A DNA stretch of 64,000 nt from SG8-30 sp963715485 (lineage in GTDB: Bacteria; Pseudomonadota; Gammaproteobacteria; Steroidobacterales; Steroidobacteraceae). Within the stretch, counting starts at the first letter, position 1. The number at the start of each line of letters is the position of its first letter. This document shows, piece after piece, positions 44,099 to 57,960 of this stretch. A program made the translations under genes and the position numbers. The notes under the pieces are model-generated. The model did no database searches and was not told where the DNA came from. It saw only the letters and a program-made list of their open reading frames with translations. The stretch is from NCBI GenBank assembly GCA_963715485.1, contig OY970244.1, positions 1,612,001 through 1,676,000 on the forward strand, read 5' to 3'.

Positions 44099-45310
44099 GT
44101 GACATCCAGGTCCGGAATCCTGGCCTCGATCTTCGTCCTGGCGATGGGATTCCTGACGGCTGGCACGAGCCATGCGGCGATAAGCACCGATTTCGACCAC
44201 TTTACAACGGGCTATGAGCTGACCGGCGAGCACCGCATCATTCCCTGCGAAGCTTGCCATGTGGACGCCGTATTCGTTGGCACGCCGACCGATTGCGCCG
44301 GATGTCACGCGGTGGGCAGCCGGATTGCGGCGACCGGAAAGCCGGCGACTCACATCCCAGGCAGCGACAATTGCCTCGATTGCCATACGACCAGCGCATG
44401 GGCGCCCGCCCGCTTCACACACGAGGGAATCGTCGATAACTGCGGCTCCTGCCACAACGGCACGACGGCGACCGGCAAGACACCGGATCACATCAGCACG
44501 ACCAACATGTGCGAAGCCTGCCATGTCGTGACCGGATGGATCCCGGCCACAGGCGTCGATCACGTCGAGGTGTTGGGTAGCTGCTCGACCTGTCACAACG
44601 GCACCACCACCACCGGCAAGACGCCTACGCACATAGCGACCACGCAGGAGTGCAACGACTGCCACGCCACCACGGCCTGGCTGCCGGCGCGGTTCGATCA
44701 CAGCGGCATCGTCGATAACTGCGCGTCGTGCCATAACGGGACCAGTGCTACCGGCAAGAACGTCGATCACATCACCACCACCAACATCTGTGAGTCCTGC
44801 CATGGGACGACGGGCTGGGCACCGGCGCTGCGGGTGGATCATGCCGAAGTATTCGGCAACTGTTCCACTTGCCACAACGGCACCACGGCCACCGGCAAGA
44901 CGCCGACCCATATCGTCACCACCGCCGAGTGCGACAGCTGTCATGCCACCACGGCCTGGCTGCCGGCGACCTTCACGCACGAGGGCATCGTTGATAACTG
45001 TGCCTCGTGCCATAACGGGACCAGTGCTACCGGCAAGAACGTCGATCACATCACCACCACCAACATCTGTGAGTCCTGCCATGGGACGACGGGCTGGGCA
45101 CCGGCGCTGCGGGTGGATCATGCCGAAGTATTCGGCAACTGTTCCGCTTGCCACAATGGCACCACCGCAACCGGCAAGGCGCCGGAGCACATCCCAACCG
45201 CACTGGAGTGCGACAGCTGCCATGCGACGACCGGCTGCCGCTGCTGGTCGACCCGGTCGAGTTCCGCTTCGAGTCGGAAACCAGGGACTGCCGTTAGGTC
45301 CCGACTGTGA
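44099..45310 (+). CDS. Multihaem cytochrome c, about 15 CxxCH motifs, C-terminus abnormal
   Basis: A paralogue of the 38-haem protein. GTG 44099 follows GGGGAAG; the signal peptide is MTSRSGILASIFVLAMGFLT. The mature start, FDHFTTGYELTGEHRIIPCE, matches the larger protein almost word for word. I count 15 CxxCH motifs in CxxCHNGTxATGKTPxHI-type repeats. After CDSCHATTG the open frame ends in a non-haem tail, RCWSTRSSSASSRKPG. One frame over, the same DNA reads PLLVDPVEFRFESETRDCR and stops at 45297, which may be the real end if one base is missing near 45232. The long C-terminal domain of its paralogue is absent. Confidence 0.85.
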   Translation: MTSRSGILASIFVLAMGFLTAGTSHAAISTDFDHFTTGYELTGEHRIIPCEACHVDAVFVGTPTDCAGCHAVGSRIAATGKPATHIPGSDNCLDCHTTSAWAPARFTHEGIVDNCGSCHNGTTATGKTPDHISTTNMCEACHVVTGWIPATGVDHVEVLGSCSTCHNGTTTTGKTPTHIATTQECNDCHATTAWLPARFDHSGIVDNCASCHNGTSATGKNVDHITTTNICESCHGTTGWAPALRVDHAEVFGNCSTCHNGTTATGKTPTHIVTTAECDSCHATTAWLPATFTHEGIVDNCASCHNGTSATGKNVDHITTTNICESCHGTTGWAPALRVDHAEVFGNCSACHNGTTATGKAPEHIPTALECDSCHATTGCRCWSTRSSSASSRKPGTAVRSRL

Positions 45311-45331
45311 AAGCCGGCCTGCCGGGTCGCT

Positions 45332-46753
45332 TCACGCCCGCCACTGCCGCGCCCTGACGTTCCTGAGTTGCCAGGGATGGTCTGGCTCGAGGTCCTCGTC
45401 GAACAGCTGGCCGCGGCCCTGCAGCGGCGTCCAGTCCGTGTAGGCACCGGTCATTGGCCCGAGATAGGGGCGTGCCACCGCCAGGCATTGATCGTAGTCG
45501 AGGTCATCCGCCTCGACGACGCCGCGTCGTGGATTCCGAATCGCCCACACCGCCGCCGCGAGAGCGCCGGCTGCGACCTGCAGGCTGGTTGCATTCGCGT
45601 GCGGCACGTGCCGCCGCGCCTCATCGATGTGCAGCTGCGATCCGTACCAGTAGGCATTCCTGGCATGGCCGGCCAGCAGCACGCCGAGCTCGTCGATGCC
45701 GGTGACCAGTTCGGCGGTCAGCACGCGCTTGGTCGGTTGCATCTGCCAGCCGCGGCCTTCCAGTTCCAGTGCCGAGAGCATGGCGTCGTCGCAGGGGTGA
45801 TAGACGAACATCACCGTCGGCCGGTAGACGAAGCCCCGCTCGTTGCGCAGTGAAAGGTGGTCCGCAATCGAAAAAACCTCGTCGTGGGTCATCAGCAGCC
45901 CCTGGAAGCCGCCGAGTGACGGCAGCCAGCTGCGCGCGTAGGTGCCGCCTCCCGGCCGGCGCAGGTAGATCGACCCCGAGCCGTCACGATGCCAATGAGA
46001 TCCAGCCGGGCGGCCCGGCTCTGCAGTTCCGAGTGAAAGCTCGGACGGCTGCATCAGTTCATCGACGAAGCCATCGATCGACCAGGTGTTCACGAACTCG
46101 CCGGGACGCTTGGGACGGTCGGCCGCCTGCGTATCGCGCTCCGAAACCTGGATCAGCGTGATGCCCAGGTCTCGCGCGAGTGTCGCCCACTCGGTCGCTG
46201 CCCGCGGCGCGGCGAAGCCTGGTAGCAAGTCGGCCCGGAGGTTCAACAGTGCCTGCTTGACGAAATGCGAGACCAGGCCCGGGTTCGCGCCGTGGTCCAC
46301 CACGGCCGTGGGCGAGTCGCGACCCAGTCGGCGGCCCAGCCGCAGCATGCGCTCGCGCGTCACGAAGTTGGTCCGCTCGCGCATCGACAGCATCGGGTTG
46401 TCGAACACCCCCGGCCAGGGCTCGATCGATGTATCGACGTACAGCGTGCCGCGTTCGGCAGACCATTCAACGAGGTCAAGACTGGATACATCAACCGACA
46501 GGTTGAGCACCATGTCGCCAGCGTTCACGTACTTGGCCAGCTGACGGTGGTAGTCGCCCGGCTTCAGATAGCAGTGGACGAAACGCGCTCCCGCGTCGCG
46601 TGCAATGCCGCGACCGCGCTCGTCCGCGGACAGTACGGTGATTCCTTCGGCGGGCAGCAGGATGTGCTTACGCAGCAGTGGCAGCACGGCCTGGCCGATG
46701 CTGCCGCAGCCGATCATGACGAGGCGGCCAGACAGCTCGGCCGTCTCGATCAT
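45332..46753 (-). CDS. hss: Homospermidine synthase
   Basis: About 473 residues from ATG 46753 (MIETAELSGRLVMIGCGSIG); ATG 46777 is possible. GRLVMIGCGSIGQAVLPLLR is the NAD-binding Rossmann start. VLNLSVDVSSLDLVEW, YVDTSIEPWPG, TAVVDHGANPGLVSHFVKQA and MTHDEVFSIADHLSL are hallmarks of bacterial homospermidine synthase, a saccharopine-dehydrogenase-like enzyme that makes sym-homospermidine from putrescine (or putrescine plus spermidine) in an NAD-dependent manner. It converges on the third cytochrome gene and shows no operon partner. The family call is strong. Confidence 0.9.
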   Translation of the reverse strand: MIETAELSGRLVMIGCGSIGQAVLPLLRKHILLPAEGITVLSADERGRGIARDAGARFVHCYLKPGDYHRQLAKYVNAGDMVLNLSVDVSSLDLVEWSAERGTLYVDTSIEPWPGVFDNPMLSMRERTNFVTRERMLRLGRRLGRDSPTAVVDHGANPGLVSHFVKQALLNLRADLLPGFAAPRAATEWATLARDLGITLIQVSERDTQAADRPKRPGEFVNTWSIDGFVDELMQPSELSLGTAEPGRPAGSHWHRDGSGSIYLRRPGGGTYARSWLPSLGGFQGLLMTHDEVFSIADHLSLRNERGFVYRPTVMFVYHPCDDAMLSALELEGRGWQMQPTKRVLTAELVTGIDELGVLLAGHARNAYWYGSQLHIDEARRHVPHANATSLQVAAGALAAAVWAIRNPRRGVVEADDLDYDQCLAVARPYLGPMTGAYTDWTPLQGRGQLFDEDLEPDHPWQLRNVRARQWRA

Positions 46754-47213
46754 GTCTCGAGATCTTCTGTCAGTCATGGCCGACCGTAGCAGACATCCGG
46801 CGGACGCCGCCGGGCCCTCTTGGACCATCCGATGGCGTTGAGCTTGTTTGCGTCAAGCACGTGCCATGACCGAGACACTTCGCCTCAGGTTATTGTCTCG
46901 CCCGACGCAGCCTGGCGTTCGTTTACGGGCCCGAGGGATGGACTAACGCCGATGGGTCGATGACATAATAAATATTATTTATATCAATTAGTTGAAAATG
47001 TATCGTAAAGTAAATAATTGCATATCTTATTGGATTGGACGTCTCCGCTTGACCCAACCCGGGATGACATAGGCTGCAGTAATCCGGGCGTCGCTCGAAT
47101 GAGCGAGGGGCCGGCCTGGCTGCCGGAATCGACAACAATAATACCTGGCACATCCGCGTTGACGCGATGATCGGGGCCTTGGACACTGTGATCACATCGG
47201 GGGGAGTCGCTGA
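46754..47213. other. Gap with AT-rich island before the sensor kinase
   Basis: The 460 bases between homospermidine synthase and the kinase contain an AT-rich stretch at about 46961-47035, sharply unlike the GC-rich surroundings. On the plus strand TTGAAA (46992-46997) and AATAAT (47013-47018) are 15 bases apart and could form a weak promoter, about 195 bases before the kinase ATG. No gene is supported here. Confidence 0.4.
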
Positions 47214-52883
<5,670 letters not shown>

Positions 52884-52884
52884 C

Positions 52885-53232
52885 GTGGCTGTCAATACCA
52901 TCGACATGAAGGTCTTTACCGAGCTGCAGGCGGCCGCCGGCGCCGACTTTGTGAAGGAGCTGGTCGAGACATTTCTCGAAGAGGTTCCGGTGATGCTGGA
53001 GACCTTGAGGACTGCACTGGCGGCCGGCGACACTAACGGGTTCCGGCGCACTGCACACTCGCTCAAGACCAACGGGCTCACTTTCGGCGCAGTGGCGCTG
53101 GGTGCCCAGGCGCGTGAACTGGAACTGACCGGGCTCGAACAATTGGGTGCCGGGGCCGCAGCGGCGATCGATCGCCTGCAGCAAAGCTGTGAGCAGGCAG
53201 CCGTTGATCTGCGGGAACTTTGCCATGAATGA
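52885..53232 (+). CDS. HPt phosphotransfer protein
   Basis: This 115-residue four-helix protein starts at GTG 52885 with GGAG eight bases upstream (MAVNTIDMKVFTELQAAAGA). The phospho-His lies in FRRTAHSLKTNGLTFGAVAL, the HPt signature. ELVETFLEEVPVMLETLRTA is the first helix pair. It lies one base after the kinase stop and overlaps the cyclase gene by 8 bases. It should relay phosphate between the hybrid kinase REC domains and the response regulator that follows, completing the His-Asp-His-Asp chain. Confidence 0.9.
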   Translation: MAVNTIDMKVFTELQAAAGADFVKELVETFLEEVPVMLETLRTALAAGDTNGFRRTAHSLKTNGLTFGAVALGAQARELELTGLEQLGAGAAAAIDRLQQSCEQAAVDLRELCHE

Positions 53233-54277
53233 ACGCGGTGCCGCCCGGGTACTGCTGATCGAGGACAACCGTGTCAATCGGCTGCTGCTGGCCCGGCATG
53301 TCGGGCAGCTCGGCTATGTCGTCGATGCGGTCGAGAACGGTCTGCAGGCGCTTGAACACCTGCGGAGCGGGTCTTGCGACCTGCTGTTGCTGGACATTGA
53401 GATGCCCGAGATGGATGGCTACCAGTTGCTCGAACAGCTCAGGCTCGACCCGAATCTGCGTGACTTGCCGGTGATCGTGACCTCGGGCCTGGAAGGGGTG
53501 TCGAATGTGGTGCGCTGCATCGAGCTCGGTGCCGAAGATTACCTGAGCAAACCGGTCAACCCGGTGCTGCTGAAGGCGCGTCTCACTGCAAGCCTCGAAA
53601 AGAAGCGGCTGCGTGATGAACTGCGCGAGCTGGTGCGGCGCTTTGCCACATCCGAAGTGGCACAGGACCTGGAGTCCTCAGGCTTTGCACTCGGCGGACA
53701 TCATGTGAGCGGCACGGTGCTGTTCTGCGACATCCGCGGTTTCACCAGCCTGGTCGAGTCGCAGCCCCCGGAGGAGACGATCGAGCTGCTGAACACCTAC
53801 TACACGCTGATGTTCGATGCGATCAGCGGCCACGGTGGCGTGGTGAACCAGATGATCGGCGACGGCCTGATGGCGATCTTCGGCGCCCCAAATCCGCTAC
53901 CGGGTCATCAGAACTGCGCCGTGCAGGCGGCAATCGACATGGTCGATATGGTGGCCCAGTTCAGCCTGGAGCAACAGGCCGCTGGCAAGCCGGCGATCCG
54001 CATCGGCATCGGCATTGCGTCGGGCGAAATGGTGGCGGGCTACACCGGCACCCAGGCGAGGGCCACCTACACCTGCATCGGCGACACCGTGAACCTGGCC
54101 GCGCGAATGGAGGCCCATACCAAGCTAGCCGGGCGCACGATCCTGATCGATGCCGCAACCCGTGCCGAGCTGGGCCAGGATTGCGCCACCGAGTCGCTTG
54201 GCCCGGTGCAATTCAAGGGCAAGTCGGCGCCGGTCGAGGTGTTCGCCGTGGTCTGCGAAGCGGGACAGCTGGACTGA
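53225..54277 (+). CDS. Response regulator with class III nucleotide cyclase domain
   Basis: 350 residues. The receiver (about 8-125) has ARVLLIEDNRVNR, the phospho-Asp in LLLLDIEMPEMDGYQLLEQL and Lys in DYLSKPVNP. A coiled linker leads to a class III adenylate/guanylate cyclase domain (about 160-345): GTVLFCDIRGFTSLVESQPP and MIGDGLMAIFGAPNPLPGHQ carry the two metal Asp, and YTCIGDTVNLAARMEAH carries the Asn/Arg transition-state pair. The residue usually Lys for adenine recognition is Gln (NQMIGDG), so base choice is uncertain. It is the likely output of the phosphorelay: cAMP or cGMP synthesis. Confidence 0.9.
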   Translation: MNERGAARVLLIEDNRVNRLLLARHVGQLGYVVDAVENGLQALEHLRSGSCDLLLLDIEMPEMDGYQLLEQLRLDPNLRDLPVIVTSGLEGVSNVVRCIELGAEDYLSKPVNPVLLKARLTASLEKKRLRDELRELVRRFATSEVAQDLESSGFALGGHHVSGTVLFCDIRGFTSLVESQPPEETIELLNTYYTLMFDAISGHGGVVNQMIGDGLMAIFGAPNPLPGHQNCAVQAAIDMVDMVAQFSLEQQAAGKPAIRIGIGIASGEMVAGYTGTQARATYTCIGDTVNLAARMEAHTKLAGRTILIDAATRAELGQDCATESLGPVQFKGKSAPVEVFAVVCEAGQLD

Positions 54278-54344
54278 CGAACGGCATGCGCATGAGCTGG
54301 GGCGACGCCGTCGTCGACCGTGGCCGCAATGTCCTGCTCTGAAT

Positions 54345-54421
<77 letters not shown>

Positions 54422-54443
54422 AGGTGGCGGGAAGGGGAAACGG

Positions 54444-55415
54444 TCAGGAGTTGCGTGCCACCGCAAACTCCGCCAGGGCCGCGAGAGCCTCGCGGCAGGC
54501 CGACTCGGGAACGTCAGCCAGCGCCTGGATTGCCAGATCCGCCTCGCTTCGAGCGAGTCGGGCAGTGTAGTCGAGCCCCCCGGTGCTTTCAATCGCGGCC
54601 CGGATCGGCCCGAAGTCCTGGGTGCCGCCTTCCTCGATGGCCCGGCGGATCATCGCGGCCTGTTCCGGACCGCCCTCCCGCAGGGCGTGGATCAGGGGCA
54701 GGGTCGGCTTCCCTTCGGCGAGGTCGTCACCGAGGTTCTTGCCAAGCGCGGCCGAATCGCCCCGGTAGTCGAGCGCATCGTCGACCAGCTGGAAGGCGAT
54801 GCCCAGATGGCGACCGTAGTCGGTCAGGGCATGCTCCACGTCCTCCGGCGCGCCGGCCACGATGGCCGCAACCTGGGCGCCAGCTTCGAACAGTCGGGCC
54901 GTCTTGCGATAGATCACGTCCAGGTAGCGGTGCTCGGTGGTGTCGGGGTCGCCCGCGTTCATCAGCTGCAGGACTTCGCCGGCGGCGATCGTATTGGTTG
55001 CGTTGGCCATGACCTCCATCACCCGCGGCAGGCCGATGTCCACCATCATCTGGAAAGAGCGCGAGTAGAGAAAATCGCCCACCAGCACGCTGGCGGCGCT
55101 GCCGAACATGTCGTTGGCGGTGTTTCGGCCGCGGCGCTGGTGCGACTCGTCCACGACGTCGTCATGCAACAGGGTCGCAGTGTGGATGAACTCGATGATG
55201 GCGGCCGCCTTGACGTGGCCGCTGTCGGCCGACGCGCCGGCCGTCCGGGCGGCCAGCAGCACGGTGAGCGGCCGGAGGCGCTTGCCGCCGCCGCCGACGA
55301 TGTACTGGGCGACCTGGCTCACCAGGGCCACGTCGCTTTCGAGCTGGTCGCGGATCTCTGCGTCGACCTTCTTGAGGTCGTCGGCGACCAGCGCGCGTAT
55401 GTCATTGAGTTGCAT
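54444..55415 (-). CDS. ispB: Polyprenyl (octaprenyl) diphosphate synthase
   Basis: 323 residues from ATG 55415. GGGGKRLRPLTVLLAARTAG, the first Asp-rich motif LLHDDVVDESHQRRG, GDFLYSRSFQMMVDIG, the second motif FQLVDDALDYRGDSAALGKN and GDDLAEGKPTLPLIHAL define trans-isoprenyl diphosphate synthases that make the side chain of ubiquinone. Small residues before the first motif fit a long-chain product. It is divergent from rplU, the usual gammaproteobacterial arrangement, and lies 22 bases upstream of nothing but the tRNA gene on the same strand. Confidence 0.95.
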   Translation of the reverse strand: MQLNDIRALVADDLKKVDAEIRDQLESDVALVSQVAQYIVGGGGKRLRPLTVLLAARTAGASADSGHVKAAAIIEFIHTATLLHDDVVDESHQRRGRNTANDMFGSAASVLVGDFLYSRSFQMMVDIGLPRVMEVMANATNTIAAGEVLQLMNAGDPDTTEHRYLDVIYRKTARLFEAGAQVAAIVAGAPEDVEHALTDYGRHLGIAFQLVDDALDYRGDSAALGKNLGDDLAEGKPTLPLIHALREGGPEQAAMIRRAIEEGGTQDFGPIRAAIESTGGLDYTARLARSEADLAIQALADVPESACREALAALAEFAVARNS

Positions 55416-55495
55416 CAAGGTCTTGGTTTCCCCGGGGCCCGCGAATCCTACCGGGAATCGACCGCCGGGGGAAATCGGCCGGGGCCGCGAAACGT

Positions 55496-55524
55496 TTGAC
55501 CCCGGGCGGCCCGCTCACTACAAT
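55496..55524 (+). promoter_or_regulatory. Sigma-70 promoter of rplU-rpmA
   Basis: TTGACC at 55496-55501 and TACAAT at 55519-55524 are 17 bases apart, the ideal spacing. The pair lies 58 bases ahead of the rplU start, in the ispB-rplU divergent gap. Confidence 0.75.
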
Positions 55525-55581
55525 TGCGGGCTCTTTTCCGGCCGGTCACCTGGCCCGCCGGGCTTTTGGAGTCAGACAGTT

Positions 55582-55896
55582 ATGTACGCCGTGATTGCCA
55601 CTGGTGGCAAGCAGTACCGGGTCAGCGAAGGCACCGTCGTGCGCGTCGAGAAGCTCGATGCCGAGGCCGGCACCAGCGTGGAATTCGACAAGGTCCTCGT
55701 CGTCGGCGAGGGCGCGGAGGTTGCCGTTGGCGCGCCCTATGTGGACGGCGCCAGGGTGACCGCCACCGTGCAGTCGCACGGCAAGGCCGACAAAGTCCGC
55801 ATCGTCAAGTTCCGGCGCCGCAAGCACTACCTGCGCCAGAAGGGTCATCGTCAGCCGTACACCGAGATCAAGGTGACCGGCATTTCGGCGGCCTGA
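55582..55896 (+). CDS. rplU: 50S ribosomal protein L21
   Basis: 104 residues, family-standard. MYAVIATGGKQYRVSEGTVV is the universal opening; FRRRKHYLRQKGHRQPYTEI is the conserved rRNA-binding C-terminal region. It binds 23S rRNA and precedes rpmA by 24 bases in the universal rplU-rpmA-obg order. Confidence 0.98.
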   Translation: MYAVIATGGKQYRVSEGTVVRVEKLDAEAGTSVEFDKVLVVGEGAEVAVGAPYVDGARVTATVQSHGKADKVRIVKFRRRKHYLRQKGHRQPYTEIKVTGISAA

Positions 55897-55920
55897 CACA
55901 GGAATCGGAGGAGACAGCAA

Positions 55921-56177
55921 TGGCTCACAAGAAGGCTGGCGGCAGCACCAAGAACGGCCGCGAATCACAAAGCAAGCGACTCGGCGTCAAGAAGTTCGGC
56001 GGCGAGCAGGTGCTGGCGGGCAACATCCTGGTTCGCCAGCGCGGCACGCTGTACAAGCCTGGCACCAACGTCGGGGTCGGCACCGACCACACCCTGTTCG
56101 CGCTGATCACCGGAAAGGTGAAATTCCAGAAGAAGGGCGCTGAAAAGCGCACCTTCGTCAGTGTCCTGCCGGAGTAA
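55921..56177 (+). CDS. rpmA: 50S ribosomal protein L27
   Basis: 85 residues. MAHKKAGGSTKNGRESQSKR, RLGVKKFGGEQVLAGNILVR and QRGTLYKPGTNVGVGTDHTL are diagnostic. The N-terminal tail reaches the peptidyl-transferase centre. There is no extra cleavable leader, as expected in proteobacteria. GGAGGAGA precedes the ATG. Confidence 0.98.
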
Positions 56178-56201
56178 GCTTCCGGCCACAAGGGCTCGAT
56201 G

Positions 56202-56230
56202 AAAACCCCGGCCCGGCCGGGGTTTTCTGT
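56202..56230 (+). terminator. Rho-independent terminator after rpmA
   Basis: AAAACCCCGG and CCGGGGTTTT form a stem around a short GC loop, followed by CTGTTT. It lies 25 bases after the rpmA stop and would separate rplU-rpmA from obgE, at least partly. Confidence 0.78.
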
Positions 56231-56240
56231 TTCCGACCAG

Positions 56241-56263
56241 AAAGAGGGGACAGTCCCCTTTTT
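56241..56263. repeat. GGGGACAGTCCCC palindrome with flanking A/T (copy 2)
   Basis: AAAGAGGGGA-CAG-TCCCCTTTTT forms a 10-bp stem with one G-T pair and a T run. It shares GGGGACAGTCCCC with copy 1 and GGGGACAGT with copy 3. It lies 11 bases before obgE and could end leftover transcription from rpmA, or be a dispersed repeat that landed there. Confidence 0.6.
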
Positions 56264-56273
56264 CGAGGCAACC

Positions 56274-57314
56274 ATGAAATTCGTCGACGAAGCGCGCGTC
56301 AAGATAGTTGCCGGCCATGGGGGTCGGGGTGCGGTCAGCTTTCGCCGCGAGAAATTCGTGCCCCACGGTGGGCCCGACGGTGGTGATGGCGGGTTGGGCG
56401 GCAGCGTCTACCTGCGCGCGCAGCTGGGCATCAACACCCTGGCCGACTACCGCATCGCGCGTATCTTCCGTGCCCAGAACGGGCAGCCGGGCAGCGGTGC
56501 CGACTGCACCGGTCGGGGGGGCGAGGATCTCTATATTCCGGTGCCGGTTGGCACGGTAGTGCTGGAAGAGGAGACTGGGGAAACGCTCGGCGATCTGACG
56601 GCCGACGGGCAGGTGCTGCTCGTGGCGCATGGGGGCAAGGGCGGCTGGGGAAATGCGCGTTTCAAGAGTTCGGTTAATCGAACGCCGCGCAAGTCGACAC
56701 CGGGCCTGCCGGGCGAGGCCCGCACCCTGCAACTCGAGCTGAAGCTACTGGCTGACGTGGGCCTGCTCGGCCTGCCGAACGCGGGCAAGTCCACCCTGAT
56801 CCGCGCGGTGTCGGCGGCGCGCCCGAAAGTTGCGGACTACCCGTTTACCACGCTGCACCCACAGCTTGGCGTGGTCAGCGTCGGGCCGGCGCAGAGTTTC
56901 GTGATGGCCGACATCCCGGGCTTGATCGAGGGAGCGGCCGAGGGGTCCGGTCTCGGGTTGCGCTTTCTGAAGCATCTGCAACGGACGCGGTTGCTGCTGC
57001 ACCTCGTAGACATTGCACCGCCCGACCCGGATGAGGATCCCGTGGAGGGCGCGCGAGCGATTGCCAAGGAGCTGAAGAAGTTCAGCGCCGAACTGGCCGG
57101 TCGCGAGCGCTGGCTGATCCTGAACAAGATCGACCTGCTGCCGGCCGACGAGCTGGAGAGCCGCTGCAAGGACATTGTCCGCCGGCTGCGGTTCAAGGGG
57201 CCGGTATTCCGAATTTCCGGCGCTACGGGGCAGGGCACGCGCGAACTTTGCCAGGCAGTGATGAATCGGCTTGACGCAGTCCGTGCGGAAGCGGCGGCGG
57301 TGGCCGAGACCTGA
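56274..57314 (+). CDS. obgE: GTPase Obg/CgtA
   Basis: 346 residues. The Obg glycine-rich domain starts MKFVDEARVKIVAGHGGRGA and has PHGGPDGGDGGLGGSVYLRA and AHGGKGGWGNARFKSSVNRT. The G domain has LLGLPNAGKSTLIRAVSAAR (G1), FTTLHPQLGVV (G2), MADIPGLIEGAAEGSGLG (G3) and LNKIDLLPADEL (G4). It is a ribosome-associated GTPase in 50S maturation and growth control. Third gene of the conserved rplU-rpmA-obg group. Confidence 0.97.
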   Translation: MKFVDEARVKIVAGHGGRGAVSFRREKFVPHGGPDGGDGGLGGSVYLRAQLGINTLADYRIARIFRAQNGQPGSGADCTGRGGEDLYIPVPVGTVVLEEETGETLGDLTADGQVLLVAHGGKGGWGNARFKSSVNRTPRKSTPGLPGEARTLQLELKLLADVGLLGLPNAGKSTLIRAVSAARPKVADYPFTTLHPQLGVVSVGPAQSFVMADIPGLIEGAAEGSGLGLRFLKHLQRTRLLLHLVDIAPPDPDEDPVEGARAIAKELKKFSAELAGRERWLILNKIDLLPADELESRCKDIVRRLRFKGPVFRISGATGQGTRELCQAVMNRLDAVRAEAAAVAET

Positions 57315-57336
57315 GCGGCGGTACGGGCCGGGCAAC

Positions 57337-57366
57337 AAAAGAGGCCGGTCAGTGACCGGCCTTTCT
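57337..57366. terminator. Bidirectional terminator between obgE and rpsT
   Basis: AAAAGAGGCCGGT and ACCGGCCTTTCTT pair around CAGTG. T-rich sequence follows the stem on both strands, so it can end both the obgE and rpsT transcripts, which converge here. Confidence 0.82.
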
Positions 57367-57385
57367 TCTATCGCCAACGCGGGGG

Positions 57386-57655
57386 TTACTTGCCTGCCAG
57401 CGCCTTGATGCGCTTGTTGAGGCGGCTCTTGTGCCGCGCGGCCTTGTTCTTGTGGATGATTCCCTTGCGGGCCATTGCGTCGATGACCGGCGTGGCCTGC
57501 TTGAGCGCGGCGGCAGCCTGATCCTTCTGGCCACTTTCCACGGCGGTAACGACCCGCTTGATCGAGGTACGGGCCTGGGATCGCTGGTTCACGTTGCGCG
57601 CGCGGCGAGCTGTCGCCTGGCGGGCGCGCTTTTCGGCTGACTTCGAGTTGGCCAA
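57386..57655 (-). CDS. rpsT: 30S ribosomal protein S20, TTG start
   Basis: 89 residues: MANSKSAEKRARQATARRAR, SIKRVVTAVESG, IHKNKAARHKSRLNKRIKAL. The start is TTG at 57655, with GGAGCGA upstream; no ATG is available in a sensible place. The E. coli rpsT gene also uses UUG, which is linked to its autoregulation, so this feature seems conserved. It lies divergent to murJ, as is usual. Confidence 0.96.
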   Translation of the reverse strand: MANSKSAEKRARQATARRARNVNQRSQARTSIKRVVTAVESGQKDQAAAALKQATPVIDAMARKGIIHKNKAARHKSRLNKRIKALAGK

Positions 57656-57960
57656 GGAATCGCTCCGGTTTGAAGGTGCTCGAGAGAGCCCGGCATTTTC
57701 CTTGTAGAACGGGGGGTTGTCAACGTCCGCAAGGGAAAGGGGCATTCCTGTTTTCATTCGGGACCGGGCCCACGGGGGGGTAGGCCGGCGTGGTGCGACT
57801 CGCATTGAGTCGCGGAAAGGAAGACTTGAATGTCCCATCATCTGGCGAAGGAGAATGGAAAGGTGCTGTCTTTCAGAGTGGGGTCGGGCCCGTCTTAACG
57901 GTATAGTCCCCCGCGCATGGACCTGTCCTGCCCTCCACGCCACTTGAGCCACGCCTTGTC
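57656..57960. other. Divergent rpsT-murJ gap
   Basis: 305 bases. It holds the rpsT promoter on the minus strand and, for murJ, a -10-like TATAGT at 57902-57907 without a good -35. No gene is supported within it. Confidence 0.5.
57695..57723 (-). promoter_or_regulatory. Promoter of rpsT
   Basis: On the minus strand TTGACA (57723-57718) and GAAAAT (57700-57695) are 17 bases apart, 40 bases ahead of the rpsT TTG start. The -35 is perfect; the -10 matches four of six consensus bases. Confidence 0.65.

Noticed and set aside
43776..44102. Small plus-strand open frame before the third cytochrome
   Set aside because: No ribosome site, odd composition and no recognisable similarity; better read as leader or promoter DNA.
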